A stretch of DNA of 64,000 bases from Gliomastix tumulicola (GCA_001599755.1 BCHX01000001.1:2418001-2482000); one strand, 5' to 3'. Counted from the stretch's first letter, positions 12,329 through 25,505 are shown. Numbers and translations: made by a program. Notes: generated from the letters alone by a model not told the origin.

Positions 12329-15300
12329 ATGGCTGGCCCGTCCTTGTCACACATACTCGAACCGCGTCCGGAGTCAAGATCCGATGTTTACCTGTCGCCC
12401 TCGCCGTCTCTGGCCCATAGGGGCGAGGGCCACTACCAGAACCAACAACACCACAGGAGTCCTCCACACGTAGGTTCGAACCTACCGGCGCATGCCATTC
12501 TGAAGCCGCCCAACCAGGGCCCGACGACAACCTCGACCTTGCAAGTACGCCCGGGCCCCGGGTCTGGCGGCGAAATCTCAATACTGGGTTCGGGTTCGAC
12601 GACGACACTGGCTCCGATCACGTCCACCCCGCCATCGACCGCGTACTGGAACAACCACCATGAGCACAGGCGCGCGCCGTCTCTGAGCCCCAACCATGTC
12701 TATGGACATACCCCGGCGCCGACACATGTGAAGAGCCATAGCGAGAGTCGGATTTCCCCGGGCGCCCCAGCTTCGACGACGGGAATCGCGTCCTCGGCAA
12801 CATCACCCGCCTCGTCGGCAGCGACGCCGGGACCAGGACCAGGACCAGCACCGGGATCGTTGCCAACAAACTCGAACTCGACACCGGGGTCGCAGTCCAA
12901 CCACAGAGGAAACAACCTGTACGCGTGCCGCGACTGCGGCCGGTCGTACTCCAGACCCGAGCACCTGGTCAGACATGTGCAGACGCATACCTTGGGGCGC
13001 CGATTCGTCTGCGACATCTGCCAGAAGTCGTTTGCACGCAAGGATCTGCTACGACGCCATGTCGCGAACCACGACAATGATTCGCCCAAGAAGCGCCGTC
13101 GCACCACAACATCGCCCGGTGCCGGAAGGGTATCTCACGCATGTCGCTCCTGTGCAGTTGCAAGAGTCAAGTGTGACGACACAAAGCCGTGCAAGCGCTG
13201 CGTTAGTCGGAAACTGACATGCGTCTCCACCGAGACCCCTTCAACGGCCGCCATGCACCTGATGCACTTCTCTGCCAATGCGCACGCAAAAGTCGGCGGC
13301 AGCAATGAGGGCAATAAAGCTAACAGTGACGGCGACAAGTCGACTACTGCGCACTCGGTTGCGTCGATGGACTCTCACTCGCCGGGGTCCTTCCCCCATT
13401 CCCACCAACCCCGCTCTCCCGTGCTGCCTGCGCCTCATTCGGTGGCGCCAGAAGATCCAGCAGCTCTTTCTTTTAATAAGAAGAGCATGCCTCTAGCTCG
13501 GTCGTCCATAAAACACTTGGTTCGTGAGCACAGCCAGCTACCGACCCCCGAGACCTCTGTGGAACAAGGTATGGTTCTGAGCTTCTCCCAGGCGCGGACG
13601 TCGACACAGGCGTGCAGCGAAATTCAATCGAGCTGGGCTGACTACTAGTGACAACCTTTTTTGTTTCTAACAGGGCCTAATTATTCCGAATCCACTCCAC
13701 CAGAGGAGCTCGAGCCGTCAACCAGCGCCATGGACCCAGGCCGTCTCCCATTCGCCGACTTTTTGCGTTTCGTTCTTTACGAAGGTGTCGCCGGGGATGC
13801 GGACAAGGCAAACCCTATCCAGGGCCTGATTGTCCTCGACTTCTGCGACAATTCCAGCCTCGAGCTCATCGACGGCGACTTTGGCCTCCTTGACAAGTGG
13901 AATGCTGAGGGTAGGGCTCAGAGCGCGTGGCCTCATCGGGAGACGCATGGCCAAGCTGATCGTGAATTAGACCTCACCCAAACACGTCGCGACCTCGTCA
14001 AGATCTGGACCAACTCTCCGTACGGTAGAGACTCTGATGCTTCCGATGCTGGGTCCCATGACCAACGTATTTCTGGCCTCAGCCCTGGAGGTTCGGAGAG
14101 GTGGCAGGGTCGCCGCGAGCAGGTTGCCATGATCGATCGTGAGAGACTGGAGCAATCTAGCCGAGACCGAGCCCTGGTTATTGTTTTGGGTGCTTCTCGC
14201 CAGGCCGTAGCCTCGAACCGCCTGGCCACGTCGTTTCCTTCGCTCGACCTGATGGATGTGTTGGTGAACAGCTTCCTCTCGAATCTGGCAAACCAGGCAT
14301 CAGAATGGCTGCACCTGCCGACTTTCAACTTGAATGCTCAGCTGCCCGAATGGATTGCCATGGCCGCGGCATTTGGAGCCGTCGCGTCTCCAATTCCAGG
14401 CCTCCGTCGATTCGGGTTTGCTCTACAAGAGGCAGTTCGTAAGTCGTCCATTGATGCTCTTCTTTCTTCTGTGCTTCGGCGTTTCTAACAAGTCTCAAGG
14501 TGCTACAATTCCTGCTAGAGTATGTCCTTTCATTCGTAACAAATCATCAGGACTACACGTTAACACGCTGGCAGCTTGAGGAAGGACGCACGCCCGACCA
14601 AGATTTGGGACTCATCCAGAGCCTTATTACAGCTCAGGACATTGGCCTTTGGAGCGGTAACCGTCGGAAGATGGAGGTCGCCGAGGGCCACCTCTCCATT
14701 CCTGTGACTGTGCGTTTACAATTTGATACCTTCGTCTCCCAAGGGCCCCCAGCTGACCTTCTCATAGATGATGCGCTATCGAAAGAAGCTCCATAAGTCT
14801 TCTTATCCTGCCATCGCTGTCGAACCTTCAGACGAGGGAGCTGTTCTGACACAGAAGTGGAGGAAATGGGTCTCCCAAGAGAAATGGAAACGGTTCGTCT
14901 GGTCTGGCATTCATGCTTGACCACAAAAGACTTGCTAACGGCGGCGCTGGTGTCTAGGCTTGTGTTTCACTGCTTTTTGCAGAACGCTCAGTGTTCCATG
15001 ACAACTCTGACCAACCCGACCATGTCGTACGCAGAGCTCGCTCTTCCTCTCCCAGAGCGGAGTGAACTGTGGCTTGCGAAGACTGCTTCGGAATGGAAAG
15101 GATTGTACCTGGAGAAGAATTCGTTGTCGCCTGAGAGAATCCCTGCTCTTGGGGATCTGTTTCAGGATGCTCATCTCCTGCCGTCCAACAGGTCACGAGT
15201 GGATGTGCAGCTCTCCATCTCCATCTATCTTCATGCGTTTTGGGCATTGATTCTTGAATATCAACAGCTGAGCGCGGTACACAAATCAAGATCGAGTACG

Positions 15301-16005
15301 AGCAGCAGTATGGGCGGAAACCAGAGCTTGTTGCTGAGCTCTAGACATCAGGAGCTGGTAAAGGAGCTCCAGAACTTCCGACTCATCTCTGCGGAATGGC
15401 TTGACATGACGTCTCGCGAGCACACGGTTCTGAATCTGCTTTTGATGAACCTCCACGTTTCCATGGATGACGTCCAGCTCTTCGCAGGCAAGGAAGGCGA
15501 GGAGCAGGCCCGACGGATCTATCCAGTGCTACAGCAGTGGGCGTCGTGCGCCGAGGGGAGGTCGGCCACCTGGTATGCGGGCCAGATTCTGCGGCAAGCA
15601 AAGCTGTCACCTCCGGGGCAGCTCAAAGATTTCCAGGCGGTGGCGGTGCACCATGCGGCTCTGGTCCTCTGGACGTACGGAGTCATTGCCAAAGCCAACC
15701 GGCGACAGGCACCCTTGCCGTCCCAGCACGCTCTTGAACCAATTCACCTAGATGGATCCGATCCCGCGCCGGTGCAGCGATTCATCAGCTTCGGACAGGG
15801 GCGCCCGGTGATTCGAGGAATTGTGGCGCAGAGCCCTACGGATGCTTCGGCCATTGAGAATCCTCGCGAGGCCATGGATATTGTCCAAGAGATCTTGAGA
15901 CTCAATCTGGATCCTGGATACGAAACTCTACCACCGATGGTAGAAAATCTATGCTTCTTGATCAAACAGTTAGGGGATGCGGCGTGGACTGTTGGTTTGG
16001 GTTAG
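12329..16005 (+). CDS. Transcription factor with two C2H2 fingers plus Zn2Cys6 cluster
   Basis: Six exons (12329-13568, 13674-14438, 14500-14519, 14575-14709, 14768-14892, 14958-16005) join to 1110 residues. Residues 1-195 are Ser/Pro/Gly-rich. Two tandem C2H2 fingers follow at about 198-250 (YACRDCGRSYSRPEHLVRH, FVCDICQKSFARKDLLRRH), then a Zn2Cys6 binuclear cluster at about 271-297 with spacing C-x2-C-x6-C-x5-C-x2-C-x6-C. The long C-terminal half resembles the fungal-specific transcription factor middle-homology region, including DIGLWSGNRRKMEVAEGHL. The exon at 14500-14519 is only 20 nt; skipping it would shift the frame, and including it gives the family-like string EAVRATIPARLEEGR. Probably a nuclear DNA-binding regulator; its targets are unknown. 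Proteins with both finger classes are a recognised fungal group. Confidence 0.88.
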
Positions 16006-16784
16006 GCAAGGCATGCCAGCCGCACCCCATGAGGGCACATACGTTGGTGTCGTACATACACCAGATGCAAAGTATCTACTAGTACTTATCTATCTTACGA
16101 TGTTAACGGCCGACAAAAATAAAAAGCGAGGGATAGAGACGCTCACACAAGGCAGGTATTTTTTTGGACTTGGATTATCTCAAGTACCTAGATGAACATG
16201 ATGTTTTCTTTAGCTTGTTGGGTACTGATGGGTGAATACATTCCTTCCCATTGGGTACTAGTAGTAGTTGATTCACATCCAGGCACACTATCGGCATGAT
16301 TCATGTGACAGGTGAAGATGGCCGAGAGAAACACGTGGGGGCAGGGGTCTGTAGTCCAGGCACTCGTAATTTTCGATGAGAGAGCTGTAAATGTCCACTA
16401 AAACCGCTGATGACGTTGTCCGCTGGACTGAGCCATGTGCACCTCGTGTGAATCGACAGGAGGACAAGGCAAACAAGTTGCAAATCATTCAGAGCCTCGG
16501 TATTATAAGAGAAGGCAGCTCCCCAGTAGGCTCCTTCCTTCCTCCGTGCACATCTAAAAAGGTGCCTAGGAACTCGTCATCAAAAACCACAACGAGGCAA
16601 GGGCGTCTCAGCCTGCAGGTCGCACCTTCCAAGTGCCTTCATCCTAGTCCTAAACGGGGACAGTCAGCACTCCGAGTCGCCCTCACTTGCACGCTTTCGC
16701 GTCGGCGTCACTTGTCGGCTGTCTGTAATTATTCTCTCGATCCCTGCCCTTGTTCTCTCCAGCCGGACAACGGCATATTTCGTC
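16006..16784. other. Intergenic region
   Basis: Contains the 3' flank of the transcription factor gene and the presumed promoter of the hydrolase. No gene or clear motif was seen apart from the AATAAA noted separately. Confidence 0.55.
16118..16123 (+). terminator. Probable polyadenylation signal
   Basis: An AATAAA hexamer lies 113 nt after the stop of the C2H2/Zn2Cys6 gene. Fungal signals are loose, so this is only a likely site. Confidence 0.4.
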
Positions 16785-18084
16785 ATGGAGTCTGCATCCT
16801 CATGGTCGGGCTCAACGACCCTTATCGTCACCGCCACGGCTGTCATCACCGCCTCCCTCGTAACCCTCGGCAGTGCGGCTCTGTGGCCACGACGGGAGAA
16901 GATCCTACCCAGTCCTCTCAAGACCCTGCTGCCGCGCCTGCCCCCTAGCGAGGTCGAGGCTCTCGCCTATCACCCTGGCCAGTTTCCCGGCGCCAGAGAT
17001 GTTCAGACACCGGTACGTGACACTCGGGCACCAGCGGAGGGCACAGAGCTACCTGGCTAACCCCGAGATCCTCAGTATGGCTCGATACGAGTGTATGAAT
17101 GGGGGCCCGAAGACGGGCCCAAGGTTCTCATGGTTCACGGCATCAGCACGTCATGCATTACTCTGGGCAACATTGCCCACGGCCTGGTCGAGCGCGGTCA
17201 TCGCGTCATGCTCTACGTACGGACCCCAACTGTCCTCTGTCCTGTGACACATATATGCCACCGAGAACTGCAGCGACTGACGTCTCTTTCACTTCTGAGC
17301 CAAACAGGATCTCTTTGGCCGTGGCTTCTCTGATGGTGTGGGCGACGTGCCTCACGATGAGCGGCTTTATGTCTCGCAGATCCTACTCGTCCTGGCTTCC
17401 AGCTCTCTCTCCTGGACCGGAGCATCGGCCCGCCTCAAGGTCATCGGCTACTCCCTTGGAGGCGGCATCGCCGTGCACTTTGCCAACGCAGTCCCGCACC
17501 TCGTCGAATCACTGATCCTCCTCGCCCCTGCCGGGCTGATCCGCGCCGAGAGCTTCGGCGCGCTGTCCAACTTCGCCTTCAAATCCGGCTTCGTCCCCGA
17601 GTCGCTGCTCGCCGTGCTCACCAGGAGGAGGCTGCAGCGGCCGATCGCTTCGTCCAAGGCCAAGGCACTCAAGGCCGCCGAGGCGTCCGCAGAGGCATAC
17701 GTCGACGTCGCCGAGGCAGAGGCCATCGACCCGCCGCCCGGCACAGCAGCCACGCCCCTGGAGAAGCGCGTGCTCGAGTACGTGCGGTGGATGGTGATCC
17801 ACCACCCGGGCTTCGTGCCGGCCTTCATGTCGTCTGTGCGGCACGCGCCCCTGACGGACCAGCACGCCAGCTGGGAGCAGCTCGCGCAGCGGAAGCAGGG
17901 GAGCACCGTCGTCATGCTGGCCGAGTCGGACGAGATCATCGACATGCGCGAGTACACGAGCCACGGCCTCCCTCTGTGCGGCGGGGAGGAGAACGTGGTT
18001 TGGAAGGTCATGCCGGGAGGCCACGACTTTGTCATGACGCACTCCAAGTTGATTCTGAGCGAGCTTGACGAGCACTGGGGGTGA
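16785..18084 (+). CDS. Membrane-anchored alpha/beta hydrolase
   Basis: Three exons (16785-17012, 17076-17216, 17308-18084) give 381 residues. An N-terminal hydrophobic stretch (about residues 12-34) is a likely signal anchor. The hydrolase fold is shown by the oxyanion-region string VLMVHGISTS, then DLFGRGFSDG, the nucleophile elbow GYSLGG with Ser172, a candidate acid in ESDEIID and a candidate catalytic His in PGGHDFVMTH. An Ala/Glu-rich insert (about residues 232-262) probably forms a lid. Both introns fall on codon boundaries. It likely cleaves an ester, amide or lipid at a membrane; the substrate is not visible. It is convergent with the ABC transporter, with about 400 bp between their stops, so shared regulation is not implied. 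Confidence 0.88.
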
Positions 18085-18482
18085 AGTAATAGAAGGTTTG
18101 ATCAAGGTTATGGTGTTTGGTGATTCTTGACTAACACAGTCTTCACGAGAGGGGGGATGGTGGGATGGATGGATTGTAGCGAGCTGTAGAACACACGCCA
18201 TAGACGAGCGCATGAATTGACCCCTATAGATCCTCAAGTATCAAGTATTTGGTGCCTTCTGTCCATTTACATATGTCAATCTCATCATACAGGAAGATAC
18301 ACATGTGTTCAGTTCAGTCTGTTTCGTGCGTACGTATATACCATTATCATCCTCCAAATGGCCGCTATTCGTTATAATTTCCAAATGACAATTTCGAGTT
18401 TATCCCGTCAATGCATAAAATATCCCTTCTAAAGAACCCCCCAACGCCGCCGCCATGAATTTGTCAAAAGCAAGTTCTGTTC
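18085..18482. other. Convergent 3' intergenic region
   Basis: AT-richer sequence between the hydrolase stop and the ABC transporter stop. It presumably carries both 3' UTRs; no gene is seen. Confidence 0.6.
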
Positions 18483-21400
18483 TCATCGGTCCAACGCTTG
18501 AGATTGGCACTATAAATTGAGTTAGTATTTGGAAGCAAGTTGTTGAGGAGAACACAATGACTTACCATCTGGTAGTAGACCCCCCTCTTCTTGAGGAGCT
18601 CCGAATGCGAGCCCTTCTCGAGGAGCTTGCCCTCGCCGAGGACGAAGATGACATCCGCGTTCTGGACGGTCGCGAGACGATGGGCCACGGCGACCATGGT
18701 TCGACCTTTGCCGGCGCGCTCAAAGGCCTTCTGGATGAGGCGCTCGCTCTCGGAGTCGAGGGCGCTGGTGGCCTCGTCGAGGAGGAGGATCTGCGGGTCG
18801 CGGATGAGGGCGCGGGCGATGGAGACGCGCTGCTTCTGGCCGCCGGAGAGCGAGACGCCGCGGGAGCCGATGTTGGTGTTGTACCCCTCGGGCAGGGAGA
18901 CGATGAAGTCGTGGATGGAGGCCTCGCGGCAGGCGGCGTGCAGCTGCTCGTCCGAGACCGTCGCCGGGTCGACGCCGAGGAGGATGTTCTCGCGCAGGGT
19001 GCCCTGGAAGAGCGTGGCCTCCTGGGCGACGAGGGAGAGGTGCTTGCGGTAGGCGTAGATGTTGACGCCGGCAATGTCCTGGTCGTTGCAGAGGATGTGG
19101 CCGCGGTCGAGCTCGTAGAAGCGCTCGAGGAGGGAGATGATGCTCGTCTTGCCGCAGCCGGAGGCGCCGACGAGGGCCGCGAACTGGCCCTTCTCGATGG
19201 TGAGGTTGAGGCCCTTGAAGACGGGCGTGTCACGACCCGGGTACGTGAAGCCGATGTCGCGCAGCTCGATCTTCATGCCGCCCTTGACGTCGCCAAAGGC
19301 GCGCTCGGCGTCGGCGTCGTCGGTGATCTGCGACTGGCGCGCGCTGAGGATGCGGTTCGAGGCGTCGGTGACCTGCGCCGCGTTGGGCCCGTAGCTGAGA
19401 GACTGGCCTGCCGACTCGCCGGCGTTCATGACGGCCATGAGGCACACGAAGAAGGACGTGATGTCGATCTCGCCCTTGCTGAGCAGGCGTCCGCCGTAGT
19501 AGAAGATGAGCGAGTTGCAGGCGAGCGTCGAGCTGTCCGCGAAGCCGAAGATGGGCGTCACCCAGCGGGCCTTCTTGTATGCGCCGAGGACGTGCTGCTG
19601 GCACAGACGCTCGAAGCGCTGGCAGATGGGCTGCTCGAGGGTCAGCGCCGTGACGGTGCGGAAGGCCCCAATGGACTCGGACGCGAACTTGGAGCTCTCG
19701 GCGAAGACGAGGCCGTTCATCCGGTCGAAGCGGATCTCGTTCCTGAAGCGGTAGAAGGAGGCGATGATATTGATCGGGAACACGACGCAGATGGCCACGA
19801 GCGCGAGCTTCCACGCGAAGACGAGAGCAATGGTCGTCGAGCCGACAATGTTGAAGAGGCCGATGTAGACCATGCACATGTTGACGCCCATGAGCTCCTC
19901 CAGGCGCTTCGGGTCGTCGGCGGCGCGGGACGTCATCGTGCCGTGGGAGTGGTCCTCGTGGTCAAAGTACGCGGCCTTCTGGAACAGGATGGTCTGGAAG
20001 TACTGCTTCTGATACTTGGCACGGACGAGCGCCGCCATGCCCGTCGATGCGCGGAAGCAGCCAAAGTACGAGATGGCGACGCCGATGGCCAGGACCGTCC
20101 ACATGGTCGATGAGAAGCCGGCCTTGTCCATCAGCTCCTCGTGGTCGTTCTGGTAGCGGAAGACGTTGATGGAGCGGGCAAACAGCCACGCCTGCAGAGG
20201 AATGCTGGCACCAGCGCCGGCGGCGAAGATGAGCGTGATGAACATCAGGTACCAGTAGCTCTGGGACTCGTAGAAGAGACGCCCGAAACTCTTGAACAGG
20301 CCCAGCTCCTTCGACTGAGCCTCTGAGCCTTCGGCGCCCTCCTCTCCCTCCTGGATCGACTTGGCGCGAGTCTTCTCCCGAGTCAGGGAGTCTACCTCAT
20401 CACCGTTATCATCTGAGGAGTCCTCATCGTCGGGCCGGTCACCAAGGGACAGAGCCTGAGCTTGGACAAGGCCGTGGTAGATGCCGCCCTCCTTGCTCAT
20501 CAGACTCTCATGGTTGCCGTCCTCAGCAACCCTGCCCTTCTTGAGCACCACAATCCGGTCGGCCTTCTTGATCGTGGACAGACGATGAGCGATGGTGATG
20601 GTAGTGCGGCCCTTGGCGACCTTGTCAAGGGCAGCCTGCACGATCCTCTCGCCGCGAACATCGATCGCACTGGTGGCCTCGTCGAGGATCAGGATCTTGG
20701 GCTTCCGGACGATAGATCGAGCAATGGCAATACGCTGTCGCTGGCCACCAGAGAGCTTGGCTCCCATATCGCCAACCACCGTGTCGTACTTCTCGGGAAG
20801 CTTGTCGATGAACTCATCTGCAAAGGCCTCGACGCAGGCCTCCTTGACCAGCTCTCGCTTGCGCTCCTCGGGCTCATCCTCCCATTGAGTTCCCACAAGA
20901 CCGTTGGAGACATTGGTGTAGATGGTTTCGTTGAAGAGGAAGGGCTCCTGCTGGACCAGACCAATCTGGGATCGCCACCACTTGAGGTCAATATCGTCCA
21001 AGTTCTGCCCGGAGGTCTCGACACTTCCGGCAAGTTCTACAGCCTGGGCAGCTTCGTCCTCGTCCTCGGAAGCACCGAGAACACCTCCATTGCTCTCACT
21101 GTCTGAGGTTTCCTTGTCCTTGTTCTGATCTGCCATTTTCGCGATGACCGTCTGCTCCTTGAGAGAGTACCAACGCTCGACAAGGCCGACGATGGTGCTC
21201 TTACCCGAACCAGAGGGGCCGACGATGGCCGTCAGCTTACCCGCCTCAATGGTCAGATCAAGATCGTCCAGAATCTTGACATGAGGTCGGCTGGGGTAGG
21301 CAAAGGTGACATTCTTGAAGACGATATCGTCGGTAGCAGAGACGTCGGGATCCTTGAGGTGGCCCTTGTTGGGCAGGGGCGCATCGATTACAGTGAAGAA

Positions 21401-22751
21401 CTCGGCGGCAGCGACAGAGGCCTTGGTGATCGAAGTCAAGGGCGTGGCAACACGCTCAAATGAGAACACCATCATCATGATGCACATCAGGACAATGATG
21501 ATGGTGCCGACATCGTCGAGCTTGCCGTCCGTAAACGCTTTGGTTCCGTACCAGAACGCCAGGCCGAACGAGCTGAAAGCGCCCAGGAAGATGAGGGCAA
21601 ACTGGGTCGACAGCAAAGGCGAGATGTACTGGGCAGCCTTCTTGGAGTCGTCAACCTCCTCAGCATAGCGCTCAGCCGTCCGCTTCTCGGCACCGTAGGC
21701 CATGATCATCCTGATACTGCCAAATGCCTCGCTGGCGATGGCCGAAGCGCGGGCATCTGCCTTGGACTGAGCTCGGTAACCCCGGAGAGTGAGGGGCAGC
21801 AAGATGCAGATGGTGCACATAATGAAGACGACTCCGGAGAAAGTCACCAGGGCGAGCTCCCAGTTTCGGGAGAACGACACAACAATGGCGGCAATGATGA
21901 GGGCAGAGTACTCCAGAAAGACGCCCAGCTTCTCCGAGATGCCCAGTTGCAGTGTGTTACTCGTCGAGGTGATAGTGCCGACAGCATAACCCGGCGGCAT
22001 CGTGTCGAGAACGTGGATACTCTGGCCGAAGAGCACCTGGAGATAATGAAGACGGATAGCCGAGGAAAGCCTCAGGCCGATCATGCGGAAAGCAAACTTG
22101 TTGATAGTCGACAGTCCGAACCGAGCGAGGAACAGCCCGAACATGAGGAGCCTGTGCAAGTGTTAGGTCTGTCGAGTAGGGAAAGGGGTCACAGTTTGCC
22201 CACTCACGCAAGACGGTCTAGCATGTCCTCGAAATGCGCTTTTGACTGGGGAGTCCTTCCTGTGGCAAAGTTGCTGATGTTGCCAACGAATCTTCCTAAA
22301 ACCCCGTTGCAAAGTCTCATTAGTTTCTCTTGCAACAAAAGTCAAAGACTAACGAGATATAAACAGGGAATCGTACCGAAGAGGACAGTCATCAAAGGCA
22401 TGGTGATGCCAGAGCCGATGGCGGCAATGACGCCGAAGAAGTATGCCACAAAGTCCCATTTCGACGCATATCTAAAGATACGCTACAAAGTAGACAGTTA
22501 GCTTTCGTTGGCAGTAGCGTTTTAGGACAGGGAATACTCACGATGTAGTCGTGGAACGAAGCATTCCGTACCGAACGGGTCTTCTTCTTCTTCTTCTCCT
22601 TCTTCTTGTCCTTCTTCTCCGCCTCGCTCACGCTCTCAAGCTCTGAGTCCCGGGCCTGCGGTTGCTCGGGCTTCTCATCGCCCATCGTGCTCGTCGACGG
22701 GTTTGTTGAGTGCCCCGGAGGGAGCACTACCTGCTCTTTCTCGTCTAACAT
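18483..22751 (-). CDS. Full-size ABCB (MDR/pmd1-like) transporter
   Basis: Five exons (22751-22542, 22482-22377, 22295-22208, 22151-18566, 18509-18483) encode 1338 residues, the usual size for a (TMD-NBD)2 exporter. The N-terminus is charged with a Lys-rich run. NBD1 has Walker A GPSGSGKST, signature LSGGQ and Walker B ILILDEATSAID. NBD2 has Walker A GASGCGKTS, signature LSGGQ and ILLLDEATSALD. Both catalytic Glu residues are present, so both sites look competent. NBD1 carries an acidic insert of about 50 residues between the Walker A helix and the Q-loop, a known variable spot in fungal homologues. The last exon codes only CQSQALDR and stop, which restores the family ending YYQMCQSQ; reading through the intron would give an unrelated tail. 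Likely a plasma membrane drug or lipid exporter. Confidence 0.93.
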
Positions 22752-25505
22752 GGTCGGGACTTGCTCGTGAAGGAGGAAGGGTTCACGGCTGAAGAGACAG
22801 CAGGGAAGAGAACTGAGATAATAGCTAGTCGAAGACTAAGCCATGGAATGATTACCTTGACATGAAATTCATGAAGACCGGGTTTCAAAGTGAGAGGGAT
22901 CATCAACTACTAGTCCATATAAGATGTAGCTCATACAAGGGCGTATTGTTCTTATATCGCACGTCTGGTTTGCAGTAGCTCGTGTCGAGACTCGGATTTC
23001 AGAAGCTAAGACTCCGGTGCGTGGGTGTGGCTGTTCGGGCCACCAGGAGCAGGTTGCTGCCGAATGTTGCATGCATATCACTCCAGTCCGGTGGATATGG
23101 ATGTCAACGGCACTCTGCAGGTCAGCCTGAGTGGAAACAACTCAAAAGGCCCGGCGGCAAAGCATATCGCGCAGAATTCGAGTCTAGACTGCGAAGATGG
23201 TAAGAACATGTAGCTGGTCACGAGTCAAAGACATCTGGCAAAGCCAGAGCCATGCCCGCAAATCGAAATTGCGAGTTCGGGGGGAATCACGATGACGAGA
23301 TGAGAGGCCGTCGATACCGTTCTAGCGCAGGTCGACGAGACCACGTTGATGAGGCGCTAGCTCCCCTGGCCTGCGACTAGGCTTCCCGGACAGATCATTG
23401 CTCAACTCGACATGGTGCTACACATCCTCTCGTCCTTTGTCGTTCCTGTTGGGCGGCAAGGGACAACAGCAAAGGGGCGTGGCAACAGAGGCAGAGGCAG
23501 TTTGGGGGTCCCTGGGACGGGATTCGCAACATCTGAGTGATATTCACAACCCTCTGAGCTTCTCCGTAGCACTGGTGCCAGGAGACCTTCTGCATCCGTC
23601 CAGCCAGGCCTCGGGGCGCCAGAGGCTAGGGAAGGAGATTTTCGGTGGCTGCCCATTGATCGGGCCTATCAGAGGCAGCCGTGCGTCCTATCAGGGCACT
23701 TATCACGGTACGGAACCAGGAGACGTCGATCGGGTCATCATGGCGCCTATCTGCCGTCTCTGTGGATCCCGAGGCCTGTCTGGATACAGGGGTTCACGGA
23801 GGCCTATCAGGTGTCCGAGACGGCTCATGAATCGTGTCTCTCGTACGAAATCCGAGGTAACGGAGAGTCAGGCGGTGGCGCGTGCGAGCCACGGAGGGAC
23901 CCCAAGGCGAACGCGAGTCCTGAAGCCTCACCCAGCCCCAGCAGAGGGTCTGAGCTGAGCTTCAGCTCGCCTATGCTTCATTGTCCCTGAGAGACAGTGA
24001 CGACGCGTTGCCCAGTCGTCCACTACAAGGATGAAAGAGCGGTGCAAGGACGGCGCGGAGCCAAGAGAAAAGTCGGCCCAGTCACGGCCACAGACGTGGC
24101 ATGTCTGTATTCTGCCGACCGGATTCTGATATAGGCAGGGTGACGACGCCCGTACCTTGATTCCATGGTAGTAGTATCATATATCAGAAAAGGGTGACCA
24201 ATATTGCGAAACAAGTAAAACTGCTTATGTGTCCACGAATGCCGGCAAGAGACATGCCGTGAAGCTTGGATGAGCGTGTCGAGATGTGTGAGGTTGAGAG
24301 CTTCGGGTTTCCGAGCACGACCTCACTATCGGCGGTTGGCAAGAGCCGGTGGGTCCCAGACACGGGATTCTTATCAGTCGGGCCATTAAACGGACCAATG
24401 GACGGTGCGTGCTGCGGTCGTGCCTGCCAACGAAGGAAGTGACTTCCGCTCCCGAGGCGACTAGGTGCACAGCCATGTACCGGCTAGCAAAGCTTCAGGG
24501 CTCCTGCCACAGGGATCAACCACGGCCTCTAGACGTTAGTGCGGCGCTGCTTCCGCCTCAGAAACGAGACCTTGGAATGCCGCCCTTACACAAGCATGAC
24601 CTGTAACTCTCTTTAGCTACAAGGAGATCAGGCCATAACTAGACGCAGCCTCCGGCCCATCTTTGGCATCTGAGAGCTGCCGCAATAGGGTGATAAGCCG
24701 CTGCTGTTGTCAGCTCAGCACTGCCGACCGGGTTCCGGACTACGGACTACGGGATTCAGACCTCGTGGCGAAACCCAGCAGATACCCACGGATAGCTTAT
24801 GAATGCCGGTTGCCTCCTTGATTGCGACGTAAATAACAACTGCTGGTGTGTTGTCGCAGTCGTTCTAGAAGACGATATGCAGGGTATCTGGAAGCTTGCC
24901 GAACCCACCAGACACATGTGAATCGATGGTGGAGAGTCTGGACCATGTTCCAGATGTTGACCATGAAGTCATCGCCCATCCCTGATTTCGATACAGGGTA
25001 GCTAGAGGTCGCGACATCGTCATGACCGAGGTGACTCGACCCTTGATCAACATCTGCGAGACGGGCAGGTTGCAAGCTATGGCACCCTGGGATGGTCAAT
25101 GATGTACCAGTATGTGCCTGCTTCGATCTTGCCCGTACCCTACGTCCCATTGGATTGAAACTTGAGAAGAGGACATGGTATTGCTCATGATGGCGGGGTA
25201 GTGAAGCTGCTGAGAGACCCCCTGGCATTTATCGACACTTCGTGCCTGAGGATTCATTTCCAGGTGACAGATCCAGAAAAAAAAAAAAAGGGAAGGGTGA
25301 TGATTTAATTTCCCATAACCACGATAAGTGTCGTCAATGTCGGACCTGCATACCTGAATTCGTCTTTTCGACGTTGTTTCTATATTGTATTATATTTCAT
25401 GTACCATATTTTTGTAACCCTTTTCTGAGGCGGGCGTTTGTTGACTCACAACCGATTTTCGCAAAACCCCATTTTTCCCCTCCTCCCCCATCCCTCATTT
25501 TGTGG
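22752..25505. other. Divergent intergenic region, 2.75 kb
   Basis: Lies between the divergent ABC transporter and histidyl-tRNA synthetase genes. Several open frames occur (for example 23398-23958 plus and 24797-25228 minus) but none resembles a family or has a gene-like neighbourhood. Poly-A near 25270 precedes an AT-rich pyrimidine-rich leader to the synthetase start. No transposon ends or tRNA were seen. Confidence 0.55.

Noticed and set aside
18557..20113. 518-codon open frame on the plus strand
   Set aside because: It is the antisense shadow of the ABC transporter's GC-rich second half; its product is a low-complexity Glu/Val/Asp/Gly sequence.
9645..22751. Secondary-metabolite gene cluster (SDR, transcription factor, hydrolase, ABC transporter together)
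   Set aside because: The gene types are suggestive, but no core synthase is present and the intergenic gaps and orientations are those of ordinary unlinked genes.
23398..23958. 186-codon frame between the ABC transporter and HisRS genes
   Set aside because: No recognisable domain, Arg/Ser/Gly-biased, and overlapping frames on the other strand are also open.
22752..25505. RIP-inactivated transposon
   Set aside because: The region is not AT-rich, has no terminal repeats and no recognisable transposase or reverse transcriptase fragments.
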